From the NCBI RefSeq assembly GCF_051020765.1, contig NW_027469170.1, forward strand, positions 248,001-312,000: 64,000 nt of DNA. Direction: 5' to 3'. Positions 22,200-35,900 of this stretch are shown here, in pieces. The position numbers and the translations under genes are program-made. How positions within the stretch are numbered: the stretch's first letter is position 1; the number at the start of each line of letters is the position of its first letter. This DNA comes from Lasioglossum baleicum (taxonomy: Eukaryota; Arthropoda; Insecta; Hymenoptera; Halictidae). The notes under the pieces were generated by a model that had not been told where the DNA came from, made no database searches, and saw only the letters and a program-made list of their open reading frames with translations.

Positions 22200-25100
22200 C
22201 CTCGCACGTGTTTTTACTCGACTAGCCTGCGGGATGCATCCTCTCGCACGTGTTTTTACTCGACTAGCCTGCGGGATGCATCGTCTCGCACGTGTTTTTA
22301 CTCGACTAGCCTGCGGGATGCATCCTCTCGCACGTGTTTGTGCTCGACTAGCCTGCGGGATGCATCCTCTCGCACGTGTTTTTACTCGACTAGCCTGCGG
22401 GATGTATCCTCTCGCACGTGTTTTTGCTCGACTAGCCTGCGGGATGCATCCTCTCGCACGTGTTTTTGCTCGACTAGCCTGCGGGATGCATCCTCTCGCA
22501 CGTGTTTTTACTCGACTAGCCTGCGGGATGCATCCTCTCGCACGTGTTTTTACTCGAATACCCTGCGGGATGCATCCTCTCGCACGTGTTTTTGCTCGAC
22601 TAGCCATGCGCATCCCAAAAAACCTGCGCATGCGCACCCCAAAAAATCTGCGCATGCGCATCCCACAAAACCTGCGCATGCGCATCCCACAAAACCTCGC
22701 ACGTGTTTGTGCTCGACTAGCCTGCGGGATGCATCCTTTCGCACGTGTTTTTACTCGACTAGCCTGCGGGATGCATCCTCTCGCACGTGTTTTTGCTCGA
22801 CTAGCCTGCGGGATGCATCCTCTCGCACGTGTTTGTGCTCGACTAGCCTGCGGGATGCATCCTCTCGCACGTGTTTTTACTCGACTAGCCTGCGGGATGC
22901 ATCCTCTCGCACGTGTTTTTGCTCGACTAGCCTGCGGGATGCATCCTCTCGCACGTGTTTTTGCTCGACTAGCCTGCGGGATGCATCCTCTCGCACGTGT
23001 TTTTGCTCGACTAGCCATGCGCATCCCAAAAAACCTGCGCATGCGCATCCCAAAAAACCTGCGCATGCGCATCCCAAAAAATCTGCGCATGCGCATCCCA
23101 CAAACCCTGCGCATGCGCATCCCACAAAACCTCGCACGTGTTTGTGCTCGACTAGCCTGCGGGATGCATCCTTTCGCACGTGTTTTTACTCGACTAGCCT
23201 GCGGGATGTATCCTCTCGCACGTGTTTTTGCTCGACTAGCCTGCGGGATGCATCCTCTCGCACGTGTTTGTGCTCGACTAGCCTGCGGGATGCATCCTCT
23301 CGCACGTGTTTTTACTCGACTAGCCTGCGGGATGCATCCTCTCGCACGTGTTTTTGCTCGACTAGCCTGCGGGATGCATCCTCTCGCACGTGTTTTTGCT
23401 CGACTAGCCTGCGGGATGCATCCTCTCGCACGTGTTTTTACTCGACTAGCCTGCGGGATGCATCCTCTCGCACGTGTTTTTACTCGACTACCCTGCGGGA
23501 TGCATCCTCTCGCACGTGTTTTTGCTCGACTAGCCATGCGCATCCCAAAAAACCTGCGCATGCGCATCCCAAAAAGTCTGCGCATGCGCATCCCACAAAA
23601 CCTGCGCATGCGCATCCCACAAAACCTCGCACGTGTTTGTGCTCGACTAGCCTGCGGGATGCATCCTTTCGCACGTGTTTTTACTCGACTAGCCTGCGGG
23701 ATGCATCCTCTCGCACGTGTTTTTGCTCGACTAGCCATGCGCATCCCAAAAAACCTGCGCATGCGCATCCCAAAAAACCTGCGCATGCGCATCCCACAAA
23801 ACCTCGCACGTGTTTTTACTCGACTAGCCTGCGGGATGCATCCTCTCGCACGTGTTTTTACTCGACTAGCCTGCGGGATGCATCGTCTCGCACGTGTTTT
23901 TACTCGACTAGCCTGCGGGATGCATCCTCTCGCACGTGTTTGTGCTCGACTAGCCTGCGGGATGCATCCTCTCGCACGTGTTTTTACTCGACTAGCCTGC
24001 GGGATGCATCCTCTCGCACGTGTTTTTGCTCGACTAGCCTGCGGGATGCATCCTCTCGCACGTGTTTTTGCTCGACTAGCCTGCGGGATGCATCCTCTCG
24101 CACGTGTTTTTACTCGACTAGCCTGCGGGATGCATCCTCTCGCACGTGTTTTTACTCGAATACCCTGCGGGATGCATCCTCTCGCACGTGTTTTTGCTCG
24201 ACTAGCCATGCGCATCCCAAAAAACCTGCGCATGCGCACCCCAAAAAATCTGCGCATGCGCATCCCACAAAACCTGCGCATGCGCATCCCACAAAACCTC
24301 GCACGTGTTTGTGCTCGACTAGCCTGCGGGATGCATCCTTTCGCACGTGTTTTTACTCGACTAGCCTGCGGGATGCATCCTCTCGCACGTGTTTTTGCTC
24401 GACTAGCCTGCGGGATGCATCCTCTCGCACGTGTTTGTGCTCGACTAGCCTGCGGGATGCATCCTCTCGCACGTGTTTTTACTCGACTAGCCTGCGGGAT
24501 GCATCCTCTCGCACGTGTTTTTGCTCGACTAGCCTGCGGGATGCATCCTCTCGCACATGTTTTTGCTCGACTAGCCTGCGGGATGCATCCTCTCGCACGT
24601 GTTTTTGCTCGACTAGCCATGCGCATCCCAAAAAACCTGCGCATGCGCATCCCAAAAAATCTGCGCATGCGCATCCCACAAAACCTGCGCATGCGCATCC
24701 CACAAAACCTCGCACGTGTTTGTACTCGACTAGCCTGCGGGATGCATCCTTTCGCACGTGTTTTTACTCGACTAGCCTGCGGGATGTATCCTCTCGCACG
24801 TGTTTTTGCTCGACTAGCCTGCGGGATGCATCCTCTCGCACGTGTTTTTACTCGACTAGCCTGCGGGATGCATCCTCTCGCACGTGTTTTTGCTCGACTA
24901 GCCTGCGGGATGCATCCTCTCGCACGTGTTTTTGCTCGACTAGCCTGCGGGATGCATCCTCTCGCACGTGTTTTTACTCGACTAGCCTGCGGGATGCATC
25001 CTCTCGCACGTGTTTTTACTCGACTACCCTGCGGGATGCATCCTCTCGCACGTGTTTTTGCTCGACTAGCCATGCGCATCCCAAAAAACCTGCGCATGCG

Positions 25101-26385
25101 CATCCCAAAAAATCTGCGCATGCGCATCCCACAAAACCTGCGCATGCGCATCCCACAAAACCTCGCACGTGTTTGTGCTCGACTAGCCTGCGGGATGCAT
25201 CCTTTCGCACGTGTTTTTACTCGACTAGCCTGCGGGATGCATCCTCTCGCACGTGTTTTTGCTCGACTAGCCATGCGCATCCCAAAAAACCTGCGCATGC
25301 GCATCCCAAAAAACCTGCGCATGCGCATCCCACAAAACCTGCGTATGCGCATCCCACAAAACCTCGCACGTGTTTTTACTCGACTAGCCTGCGGGATGCA
25401 TCCTCTCGCACGTGTTTTTACTCGACTAGCCTGCGGGATGCATCGTCTCGCACGTGTTTTTACTCGACTAGCCTGCGGGATGCATCCTCTCGCACGTGTT
25501 TGTGCTCGACTAGCCTGCGGGATGCATCCTCTCGCACGTGTTTTTACTCGACTAGCCTGCGGGATGCATCCTCTCGCACGTGTTTTTGCTCGACTAGCCT
25601 GCGGGATGCATCCTCTCGCACGTGTTTTTGCTCGACTAGCCTGCGGGATGCATCCTCTCGCACGTGTTTTTACTCGACTAGCCTGCGGGATGCATCCTCT
25701 CGCACGTGTTTTTACTCGAATACCCTGCGGGATGCATCCTCTCGCACGTGTTTTTGCTCGACTAGCCATGCGCATCCCAAAAAACCTGCGCATGCGCACC
25801 CCAAAAAATCTGCGCATGCGCATCCCACAAAACCTGCGCATGCGCATCCCACAAAACCTCGCACGTGTTTGTGCTCGACTAGCCTGCGGGATGCATCCTT
25901 TCGCACGTGTTTTTACTCGACTAGCCTGCGGGATGCATCCTCTCGCACGTGTTTTTGCTCGACTAGCCTGCGGGATGCATCCTCTCGCACGTGTTTGTGC
26001 TCGACTAGCCTGCGGGATGCATCCTCTCGCACGTGTTTTTACTCGACTAGCCTGCGGGATGCATCCTCTCGCACGTGTTTTTGCTCGACTAGCCTGCGGG
26101 ATGCATCCTCTCGCACATGTTTTTGCTCGACTAGCCTGCGGGATGCATCCTCTCGCACGTGTTTTTGCTCGACTAGCCATGCGCATCCCAAAAAACCTGC
26201 GCATGCGCATCCCAAAAAATCTGCGCATGCGCATCCCACAAAACCTGCGCATGCGCATCCCACAAAACCTCGCACGTGTTTGTACTCGACTAGCCTGCGG
26301 GATGCATCCTTTCGCACGTGTTTTTACTCGACTAGCCTGCGGGATGTATCCTCTCGCACGTGTTTTTGCTCGACTAGCCTGCGGG
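22200..26385. repeat. Nested 1.56-1.60 kb higher-order series
   Basis: Three successive segments carry the GAATACCCTG unit (about 22555, 24157 and 25717) with the same GCACCCC 24-mer after it. Offsets are 1,602 bp (22550/24152, changing to 1,578 after a 24-bp difference near 23.05 kb) and 1,560 bp (24152/25712 and 24479/26039). CACATG is shared by the last two (24554 and 26114). The series lies inside the 10,082-bp unit, and the second copy of that unit contains two of the three repeats. Confidence 0.82.
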
Positions 26386-27254
26386 ATGCATCCTCTCGCA
26401 CGTGTTTGTGCTCGACTAGCCTGCGGGATGCATCCTCTCGCACGTGTTTTTACTCGACTAGCCTGCGGGATGCATCCTCTCGCACGTGTTTTTGCTCGAC
26501 TAGCCTGCGGGATGCATCCTCTCGCACGTGTTTTTGCTCGACTAGCCTGCGGGATGCATCCTCTCGCACGTGTTTTTACTCGACTAGCCTGCGGGATGCA
26601 TCCTCTCGCACGTGTTTTTACTCGACTACCCTGCGGGATGCATCCTCTCGCACGTGTTTTTGCTCGACTAGCCATGCGCATCCCAAAAAACCTGCGCATG
26701 CGCATCCCAAAAAACCTGCGCATGCGCATCCCAAAAAACCTGCGCATGCGCATCCCACAAAACCTGCGTATGCGCATCCCACAAAACCTCGCACGTGTTT
26801 TTACTCGACTAGCCTGCGGGATGCATCCTCTCGCACGTGTTTTTACTCGACTAGCCTGCGGGATGTATCCTCTCGCACGTGTTTTTGCTCGGCTAGCCTG
26901 CGGGATGCATCCTCTCGCACGTGTTTTTGCTCGACTAGCCATGCGCATCCCAAAAAACCTGCGCATGCGCATCCCAAAAAACCTGCGCATGCGCATCCCA
27001 CAAAACCTCGCACGTGTTTTTACTCGACTAGCCTGCGGGATGCATCCTCTCGCACGTGTTTTTACTCGACTAGCCAGCGGGATGCATCCTCTCGCACGTG
27101 TTTTTACTCGACTAGCCTGCGGGATGCATCCTCTCGCACGTGTTTTTACTCGACTAGCCTGCGGGATGCATCGTCTCGCACGTGTTTTTACTCGACTAGC
27201 CTGCGGGATGCATCCTCTCGCACGTGTTTTTGCTCGACTAGCCATGCGCATCCC

Positions 27255-27261
27255 AAAAAAA
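27255..27261. other. Single-base insertion tag (A7), copy 2
   Basis: The same A7 plus GCGGATGCGC pair occurs 7,399 bp after copy 1. The 5,999-codon open frame beginning at 9360 ends at 27359, shortly after this shift. Confidence 0.95.
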
Positions 27262-27707
27262 CCTGCGGATGCGCATCCCAAAAAATCTGCGCATGCGCAT
27301 CCCACAAAACCTGCGCATGCGCATCCCACAAAACCTCGCACGTGTTTGTGCTCGACTAGCCTGCGGGATGCATCCTTTCGCACGTGTTTTTACTCGACTA
27401 GCCTGCGGGATGCATCCTCTCGCACGTGTTTTTACTCGACTAGCCTGCGGGATGCATCCTCTCGCACGTGTTTTCACTCGACTAGCCTGCGGGATGCATC
27501 CTCTCGCACGTGTTTTGACTCGACTACCCTGCGGGATGCATCCTCTCGCACGTGTTTTTGCTCGACTAGCCATGCGCATCCCAAAAAACCTGCGCATGCG
27601 CATCCCAAAAAACCTGCGCATGCGCATCCCAAAAAACCTGCGCATGCGCATCCCACATAACCTGCGTATGCGCATCCCACAAAACCTCGCACGTGTTTTT
27701 ACTCGAC

Positions 27708-28547
27708 TAGCCTGCGGGATGCATCCTCTCGCACGTGTTTTTACTCGACTAGCCTGCGGGATGCATCGTCTCGCACGTGTTTTTACTCGACTAGCCTGCG
27801 GGATGCATCCTCTCGCACGTGTTTGTGCTCGACTAGCCTGCGGGATGCATCCTCTCGCACGTGTTTTTACTCGACTAGCCTGCGGGATGCATCCTCTCGC
27901 ACGTGTTTTTGCTCGACTAGCCTGCGGGATGCATCCTCTCGCACGTGTTTTTGCTCGACTAGCCTGCGGGATGCATCCTCTCGCACGTGTTTTTACTCGA
28001 CTAGCCTGCGGGATGCATCCTCTCGCACGTGTTTTTGCTCGACTAGCCTGCGGGATGCATCCTCTCGCACGTGTTTTTACTCGACTAGCCTGCGGGATGC
28101 ATCCTCTCGCACGTGTTTTTACTCGACTACCCTGCGGGATGCATCCTCTCGCACGTGTTTTTGCTCGACTAGCCTGCGGGATGCATCCTCTCGCACGTGT
28201 TTTTGCTCGACTAGCCTGCGGGATGCATCCTCTCGCACGTGTTTTTGCTCGACTAGCCTGCGGGATGCATCCTCTCGCACGTGTTTTTGCTCGACTAGCC
28301 TGCGGGATGCATCCTCTCGCACGTGTTTTTACTCGACTAGCCTGCGGGATGCATCCTCTCGCACGTGTTTTTGCTCGACTAGCCTGCGGGATGCATCCTC
28401 TCGCACGTGTTTTTGCTCGACTAGCCTGCGGGATGCATCCTCTCGCACGTGTTTTTACTCGACTAGCCTGCGGGATGCATCCTCTCGCACGTGTTTTTAC
28501 TCGACTACCCTGCGGGATGCATCCTCTCGCACGTGTTTTTGCTCGAC
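27708..28547. repeat. Longest uninterrupted run of long monomers (20 copies)
   Basis: Between the composite block ending at 27707 and the next one opening at 28548 there are exactly 840 bases, 20 long monomers with no 24-mer. The order of ACT and GCT subtypes contains a repeated five-monomer motif, including two TACCCTG units (about 28127 and 28505). The corresponding place in the next copy (from about 37.65 kb) is interrupted by composite blocks, so this run is a local feature formed by expansion of 42-mers or loss of 24-mer blocks. Confidence 0.9.
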
Positions 28548-29937
28548 TAGCCATGCGCATCCCAAAAAACCTGCGCATGCGCATCCCAAAAAACCTGCGC
28601 ATGCGCATCCCACAAAACCTGCGCATGCGCATCCCACAAAACCTCGCACGTGTTTTTACTCGACTAGCCTGCGGGATGCATCCTCTCGCACGTGTTTTTA
28701 CTCGACTAGCCTGCGGGATGCATCCTCTCGCACGTGTTTTTACTCGACTAGCCTGCGGGATGCATCCTCTCGCACGTGTTTTTACTCGACTAGCCTGCGG
28801 GATGCATCGTCTCGCACGTGTTTTTACTCGACTAGCCTGCGGGATGCATCCTCTCGCACGTGTTTTTGCTCGACTAGCCATGCGCATCCCAAAAAACCTG
28901 CGCATGCGCATCCCAAAAAATCTGCGCATGCGCATCCCACAAAACCTGCGCATGCGCATCCCACAAAACCTCGCACGTGTTTGTGCTCGACTAGCCTGCG
29001 GGATGCATCCTTTCGCACGTGTTTTTACTCGACTAGCCTGCGGGATGCATCCTCTCGCACGTGTTTTTGCTCGACTAGCCTGCGGGATGCATCCTCTCGC
29101 ACGTGTTTTTACTCGACTAGCCTGCGGGATGCATCCTCTCGCACGTGTTTTTGCTCGACTAGCCTGCGGGATGCATCCTCTCGCACGTGTTTTTGCTCGA
29201 CTAGCCTGCGGGATGCATCCTCTCGCACGTGTTTTTACTCGACTAGCCTGCGGGATGCATCCTCTCGCACGTGTTTTTACTCGACTACCCTGCGGGATGC
29301 ATCCTCTCGCACGTGTTTTTGCTCGACTAGCCATGCGCATCCCAAAAAACCTGCGCATGCGCATCCCAAAAAAACTGCGCATGCGCATCCCAAAAAACCT
29401 GCGCATGCGCATCCCACAAAACCTGCGTATGCGCATCCCACAAAACCTCGCACGTGTTTTTACTCGACTAGCCTGCGGGATGCATCCTCTCGCACGTGTT
29501 TTTACTCGACTAGCCTGCGGGATGCATCCTCTCGCACGTGTTTTTGCTCGGCTAGCCTGCGGGATGCATCCTCTCGCACGTGTTTTTGCTCGACTAGCCA
29601 TGCGCATCCCAAAAAACCTGCGCATGCGCATCCCAAAAAACCTGCGCATGCGCATCCCAAAAAACCTGCGCATGCGCATCCCACAAAACCTCGCACGTGT
29701 TTTTACTCGACTAGCCTGCGGGATGCATCCTCTCGCACGTGTTTTTACTCGACTAGCCAGCGGGATGCATCCTCTCGCACGTGTTTTTACTCGACTAGCC
29801 TGCGGGATGCATCCTCTCGCACGTGTTTTTACTCGACTAGCCTGCGGGATGCATCGTCTCGCACGTGTTTTTACTCGACTAGCCTGCGGGATGCATCCTC
29901 TCGCACGTGTTTTTGCTCGACTAGCCATGCGCATCCC

Positions 29938-29944
29938 AAAAAAA
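29938..29944. other. Single-base insertion tag (A7), copy 3
   Basis: The same lesion lies 10,082 bp after copy 1 and 2,683 bp after copy 2. It is one of the cleanest markers of the 10-kb tandem duplication. Confidence 0.95.
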
Positions 29945-32900
29945 CCTGCGGATGCGCATCCCAAAAAATCTGCGCATGCGCATCCCACAAAACCTGCGCA
30001 TGCGCATCCCACAAAACCTCGCACGTGTTTGTGCTCGACTAGCCTGCGGGATGCATCCTTTCGCACGTGTTTTTACTCGACTAGCCTGCGGGATGCATCC
30101 TCTCGCACGTGTTTTTGCTCGACTAGCCTGCGGGATGCATCCTCTCGCACGTGTTTTCACTCGACTAGCCTGCGGGATGCATCCTCTCGCACGTGTTTTG
30201 ACTCGACTACCCTGCGGGATGCATCCTCTCGCACGTGTTTTTGCTCGACTAGCCATGCGCATCCCAAAAAACCTGCGCATGCGCATCCCAAAAAACCTGC
30301 GCATGCGCATCCCAAAAAATCTGCGCATGCGCATCCCACAAAACCTGCGCATGCGCATCCCACAAAACCTCGCACGTGTTTGTGCTCGACTAGCCTGCGG
30401 GATGCATCCTCTCGCACGTGTTTTTACTCGACTAGCCTGCGGGATGCATCCTCTCCCACGTGTTTTTGCTCGACTAGCCTGCGGGATGCATCCTCTCGCA
30501 CGTGTTTTTGCTCGACTAGCCTGCGGGATGCATCCTCTCGCACGTGTTTTTACTCGACTAGCCTGCGGGATGCATCCTCTCGCACGTGTTTTTACTCGAC
30601 TACCCTGCGGGATGCATCCTCTCGCACGTGTTTTTGCTCGACTAGCCATGCGCATCCCAAAAAACCTGCGCATGCGCATCCCACAAAACCTGCGTATGCG
30701 CATCCCACAAAACCTCGCACGTGTTTTTACTCGACTAGCCTGCGGGATGCATCCTTTCGCACGTGTTTTTACTCGACTAGCCTGCGGGATGCATCCTCTC
30801 GCACGTGTTTTTGCTCGACTAGCCATGCGCATCCCAAAAAACCTGCGCATGCGCATCCCAAAAAATCTGCGCATGCGCATCCCACAAAACCTGCGCATGC
30901 GCATCCCACAAAACCTCGCACGTGTTTGTGCTCGACTAGCCTGCGGGATGCATCCTCTCGCACGTGTTTGTGCTCGACTAGCCTGCGGGATGCATCCTCT
31001 CGCACGTGTTTTTGCTCGACTAGCCTGCGGGATGCATCCTCTCGCACGTGTTTTTGCTCGACTAGCCATGCGCATCCCAAAAAACCTGCGCATGCGCATC
31101 CCAAAAAATCTGCGCATGCGCATCCCACAAAACCTCGCACGTGTTTGTGCTCGACTAGCCTGCGGGATGCATCCTTTCGCACGTGTTTTTACTCGACTAG
31201 CCTGCGGGATGTATCCTCTCGCACGTGTTTTTGCTCGACTAGCCTGCGGGATGCATCCTCTCGCACGTGTTTGTGCTCGACTAGCCTGCGGGATGCATCC
31301 TCTCGCACGTGTTTTTACTCGACTAGCCTGCGGGATGCATCCTCTCGCACGTGTTTTTGCTCGACTAGCCTGCGGGATGCATCCTCTCGCACGTGTTTTT
31401 GCTCGACTAGCCTGCGGGATGCATCCTCTCGCACGTGTTTTTACTCGACTAGCCTGCGGGATGCATCCTCTCGCACGTGTTTTTACTCGACTACCCTGCG
31501 GGATGCATCCTCTCGCACGTGTTTTTGCTCGACTAGCCATGCGCATCCCAAAAAACCTGCGCATGCGCATCCCAAAAAACCTGCGCATGCGCATCCCACA
31601 AAACCTGCGCATGCGCATCCCACAAAACCTCGCACGTGTTTTTACTCGACTAGCCTGCGGGATGCATCCTCTCGCACGTGTTTTTACTCGACTAGCCTGC
31701 GGGATGCATCCTCTCGCACGTGTTTTTACTCGACTAGCCTGCGGGATGCATCCTCTCGCACGTGTTTTTACTCGACTAGCCTGCGGGATGCATCGTCTCG
31801 CACGTGTTTTTACTCGACTAGCCTGCGGGATGCATCCTCTCGCACGTGTTTTTGCTCGACTAGCCATGCGCATCCCAAAAAACCTGCGCATGCGCATCCC
31901 AAAAAATCTGCGCATGCGCATCCCACAAAACCTGCGCATGCGCATCCCACAAAACCTCGCACGTGTTTGTGCTCGACTAGCCTGCGGGATGCATCCTTTC
32001 GCACGTGTTTTTACTCGACTAGCCTGCGGGATGCATCCTCTCGCACGTGTTTTTGCTCGACTAGCCTGCGGGATGCATCCTCTCGCACGTGTTTTTACTC
32101 GACTAGCCTGCGGGATGCATCCTCTCGCACGTGTTTTGACTCGACTACCCTGCGGGATGCATCCTCTCGCACGTGTTTTTGCTCGACTAGCCATGCGCAT
32201 CCCAAAAAACCTGCGCATGCGCATCCCAAAAAACCTGCGCATGCGCATCCCACAAAACCTGCGTATGCGCATCCCACAAAACCTCGCACGTGTTTTTACT
32301 CGACTAGCCTGCGGGATGCATCCTCTCGCACGTGTTTTTACTCGACTAGCCTGCGGGATGCATCGTCTCGCACGTGTTTTTACTCGACTAGCCTGCGGGA
32401 TGCATCCTCTCGCACGTGTTTGTGCTCGACTAGCCTGCGGGATGCATCCTCTCGCACGTGTTTTTACTCGACTAGCCTGCGGGATGTATCCTCTCGCACG
32501 TGTTTTTGCTCGACTAGCCTGCGGGATGCATCCTCTCGCACGTGTTTTTGCTCGACTAGCCTGCGGGATGCATCCTCTCGCACGTGTTTTTACTCGACTA
32601 GCCTGCGGGATGCATCCTCTCGCACGTGTTTTTACTCGAATACCCTGCGGGATGCATCCTCTCGCACGTGTTTTTGCTCGACTAGCCATGCGCATCCCAA
32701 AAAACCTGCGCATGCGCACCCCAAAAAATCTGCGCATGCGCATCCCACAAAACCTGCGCATGCGCATCCCACAAAACCTCGCACGTGTTTGTGCTCGACT
32801 AGCCTGCGGGATGCATCCTTTCGCACGTGTTTTTACTCGACTAGCCTGCGGGATGCATCCTCTCGCACGTGTTTTTGCTCGACTAGCCTGCGGGATGCAT

Positions 32901-35900
32901 CCTCTCGCACGTGTTTGTGCTCGACTAGCCTGCGGGATGCATCCTCTCGCACGTGTTTTTACTCGACTAGCCTGCGGGATGCATCCTCTCGCACGTGTTT
33001 TTGCTCGACTAGCCTGCGGGATGCATCCTCTCGCACGTGTTTTTGCTCGACTAGCCTGCGGGATGCATCCTCTCGCACGTGTTTTTGCTCGACTAGCCAT
33101 GCGCATCCCAAAAAACCTGCGCATGCGCATCCCAAAAAACCTGCGCATGCGCATCCCAAAAAATCTGCGCATGCGCATCCCACAAACCCTGCGCATGCGC
33201 ATCCCACAAAACCTCGCACGTGTTTGTGCTCGACTAGCCTGCGGGATGCATCCTTTCGCACGTGTTTTTACTCGACTAGCCTGCGGGATGTATCCTCTCG
33301 CACGTGTTTTTGCTCGACTAGCCTGCGGGATGCATCCTCTCGCACGTGTTTGTGCTCGACTAGCCTGCGGGATGCATCCTCTCGCACGTGTTTTTACTCG
33401 ACTAGCCTGCGGGATGCATCCTCTCGCACGTGTTTTTGCTCGACTAGCCTGCGGGATGCATCCTCTCGCACGTGTTTTTGCTCGACTAGCCTGCGGGATG
33501 CATCCTCTCGCACGTGTTTTTACTCGACTAGCCTGCGGGATGCATCCTCTCGCACGTGTTTTTACTCGACTACCCTGCGGGATGCATCCTCTCGCACGTG
33601 TTTTTGCTCGACTAGCCATGCGCATCCCAAAAAACCTGCGCATGCGCATCCCAAAAAGTCTGCGCATGCGCATCCCACAAAACCTGCGCATGCGCATCCC
33701 ACAAAACCTCGCACGTGTTTGTGCTCGACTAGCCTGCGGGATGCATCCTTTCGCACGTGTTTTTACTCGACTAGCCTGCGGGATGCATCCTCTCGCACGT
33801 GTTTTTGCTCGACTAGCCATGCGCATCCCAAAAAACCTGCGCATGCGCATCCCAAAAAACCTGCGCATGCGCATCCCACAAAACCTCGCACGTGTTTTTA
33901 CTCGACTAGCCTGCGGGATGCATCCTCTCGCACGTGTTTTTACTCGACTAGCCTGCGGGATGCATCGTCTCGCACGTGTTTTTACTCGACTAGCCTGCGG
34001 GATGCATCCTCTCGCACGTGTTTGTGCTCGACTAGCCTGCGGGATGCATCCTCTCGCACGTGTTTTTACTCGACTAGCCTGCGGGATGCATCCTCTCGCA
34101 CGTGTTTTTGCTCGACTAGCCTGCGGGATGCATCCTCTCGCACGTGTTTTTGCTCGACTAGCCTGCGGGATGCATCCTCTCGCACGTGTTTTTACTCGAC
34201 TAGCCTGCGGGATGCATCCTCTCGCACGTGTTTTTACTCGAATACCCTGCGGGATGCATCCTCTCGCACGTGTTTTTGCTCGACTAGCCATGCGCATCCC
34301 AAAAAACCTGCGCATGCGCACCCCAAAAAATCTGCGCATGCGCATCCCACAAAACCTGCGCATGCGCATCCCACAAAACCTCGCACGTGTTTGTGCTCGA
34401 CTAGCCTGCGGGATGCATCCTTTCGCACGTGTTTTTACTCGACTAGCCTGCGGGATGCATCCTCTCGCACGTGTTTTTGCTCGACTAGCCTGCGGGATGC
34501 ATCCTCTCGCACGTGTTTGTGCTCGACTAGCCTGCGGGATGCATCCTCTCGCACGTGTTTTTACTCGACTAGCCTGCGGGATGCATCCTCTCGCACGTGT
34601 TTTTGCTCGACTAGCCTGCGGGATGCATCCTCTCGCACATGTTTTTGCTCGACTAGCCTGCGGGATGCATCCTCTCGCACGTGTTTTTGCTCGACTAGCC
34701 ATGCGCATCCCAAAAAACCTGCGCATGCGCATCCCAAAAAATCTGCGCATGCGCATCCCACAAAACCTGCGCATGCGCATCCCACAAAACCTCGCACGTG
34801 TTTGTACTCGACTAGCCTGCGGGATGCATCCTTTCGCACGTGTTTTTACTCGACTAGCCTGCGGGATGTATCCTCTCGCACGTGTTTTTGCTCGACTAGC
34901 CTGCGGGATGCATCCTCTCGCACGTGTTTTTACTCGACTAGCCTGCGGGATGCATCCTCTCGCACGTGTTTTTGCTCGACTAGCCTGCGGGATGCATCCT
35001 CTCGCACGTGTTTTTGCTCGACTAGCCTGCGGGATGCATCCTCTCGCACGTGTTTTTACTCGACTAGCCTGCGGGATGCATCCTCTCGCACGTGTTTTTA
35101 CTCGACTACCCTGCGGGATGCATCCTCTCGCACGTGTTTTTGCTCGACTAGCCATGCGCATCCCAAAAAACCTGCGCATGCGCATCCCAAAAAATCTGCG
35201 CATGCGCATCCCACAAAACCTGCGCATGCGCATCCCACAAAACCTCGCACGTGTTTGTGCTCGACTAGCCTGCGGGATGCATCCTTTCGCACGTGTTTTT
35301 ACTCGACTAGCCTGCGGGATGCATCCTCTCGCACGTGTTTTTGCTCGACTAGCCATGCGCATCCCAAAAAACCTGCGCATGCGCATCCCAAAAAATCTGC
35401 GCATGCGCATCCCACAAAACCTGCGCATGCGCATCCCACAAAACCTCGCACGTGTTTGTACTCGACTAGCCTGCGGGATGCATCCTTTCGCACGTGTTTT
35501 TACTCGACTAGCCTGCGGGATGTATCCTCTCGCACGTGTTTTTGCTCGACTAGCCTGCGGGATGCATCCTCTCGCACGTGTTTTTACTCGACTAGCCTGC
35601 GGGATGCATCCTCTCGCACGTGTTTTTGCTCGACTAGCCTGCGGGATGCATCCTCTCGCACGTGTTTTTGCTCGACTAGCCTGCGGGATGCATCCTCTCG
35701 CACGTGTTTTTACTCGACTAGCCTGCGGGATGCATCCTCTCGCACGTGTTTTTACTCGACTACCCTGCGGGATGCATCCTCTCGCACGTGTTTTTGCTCG
35801 ACTAGCCATGCGCATCCCAAAAAACCTGCGCATGCGCATCCCAAAAAACCTGCGCATGCGCATCCCAAAAAACCTGCGCATGCGCATCCCACAAAACCTG

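Larger units (their letters stand above)
18240..28321. repeat. 10,082-bp segmental unit, first copy
   Basis: From about 18.24 kb onward the sequence recurs exactly 10,082 bp downstream. The match includes rare variants: AAACCC in a 24-mer (23105 and 33187), AAAAAGTC (23576 and 33658), CACATG (24554 and 34636), TTTGTACTCG (about 24720 and 34802) and the A7 insertion (19856 and 29938). Perfect register was followed through markers from about 18.24 to 25.31 kb. The copies abut, so this is a tandem duplication of a segment that itself contains smaller higher-order repeats. The left boundary is approximate to about 100 bp. Confidence 0.85.

Noticed and set aside
9360..27359. A giant repeat protein (5,999 codons) and the other very long open frames on both strands (12-7874, 251-9493, 19870-27660, 40213-56778, minus strand 41142-56534 and 11405-19984)
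   Set aside because: All are explained by monomer lengths divisible by three. Several frames on both strands are open at once, the encoded repeat changes type at each 1-bp indel, starts and ends fall at array indels, and there is no unique N- or C-terminal part, no splice context and no domain.
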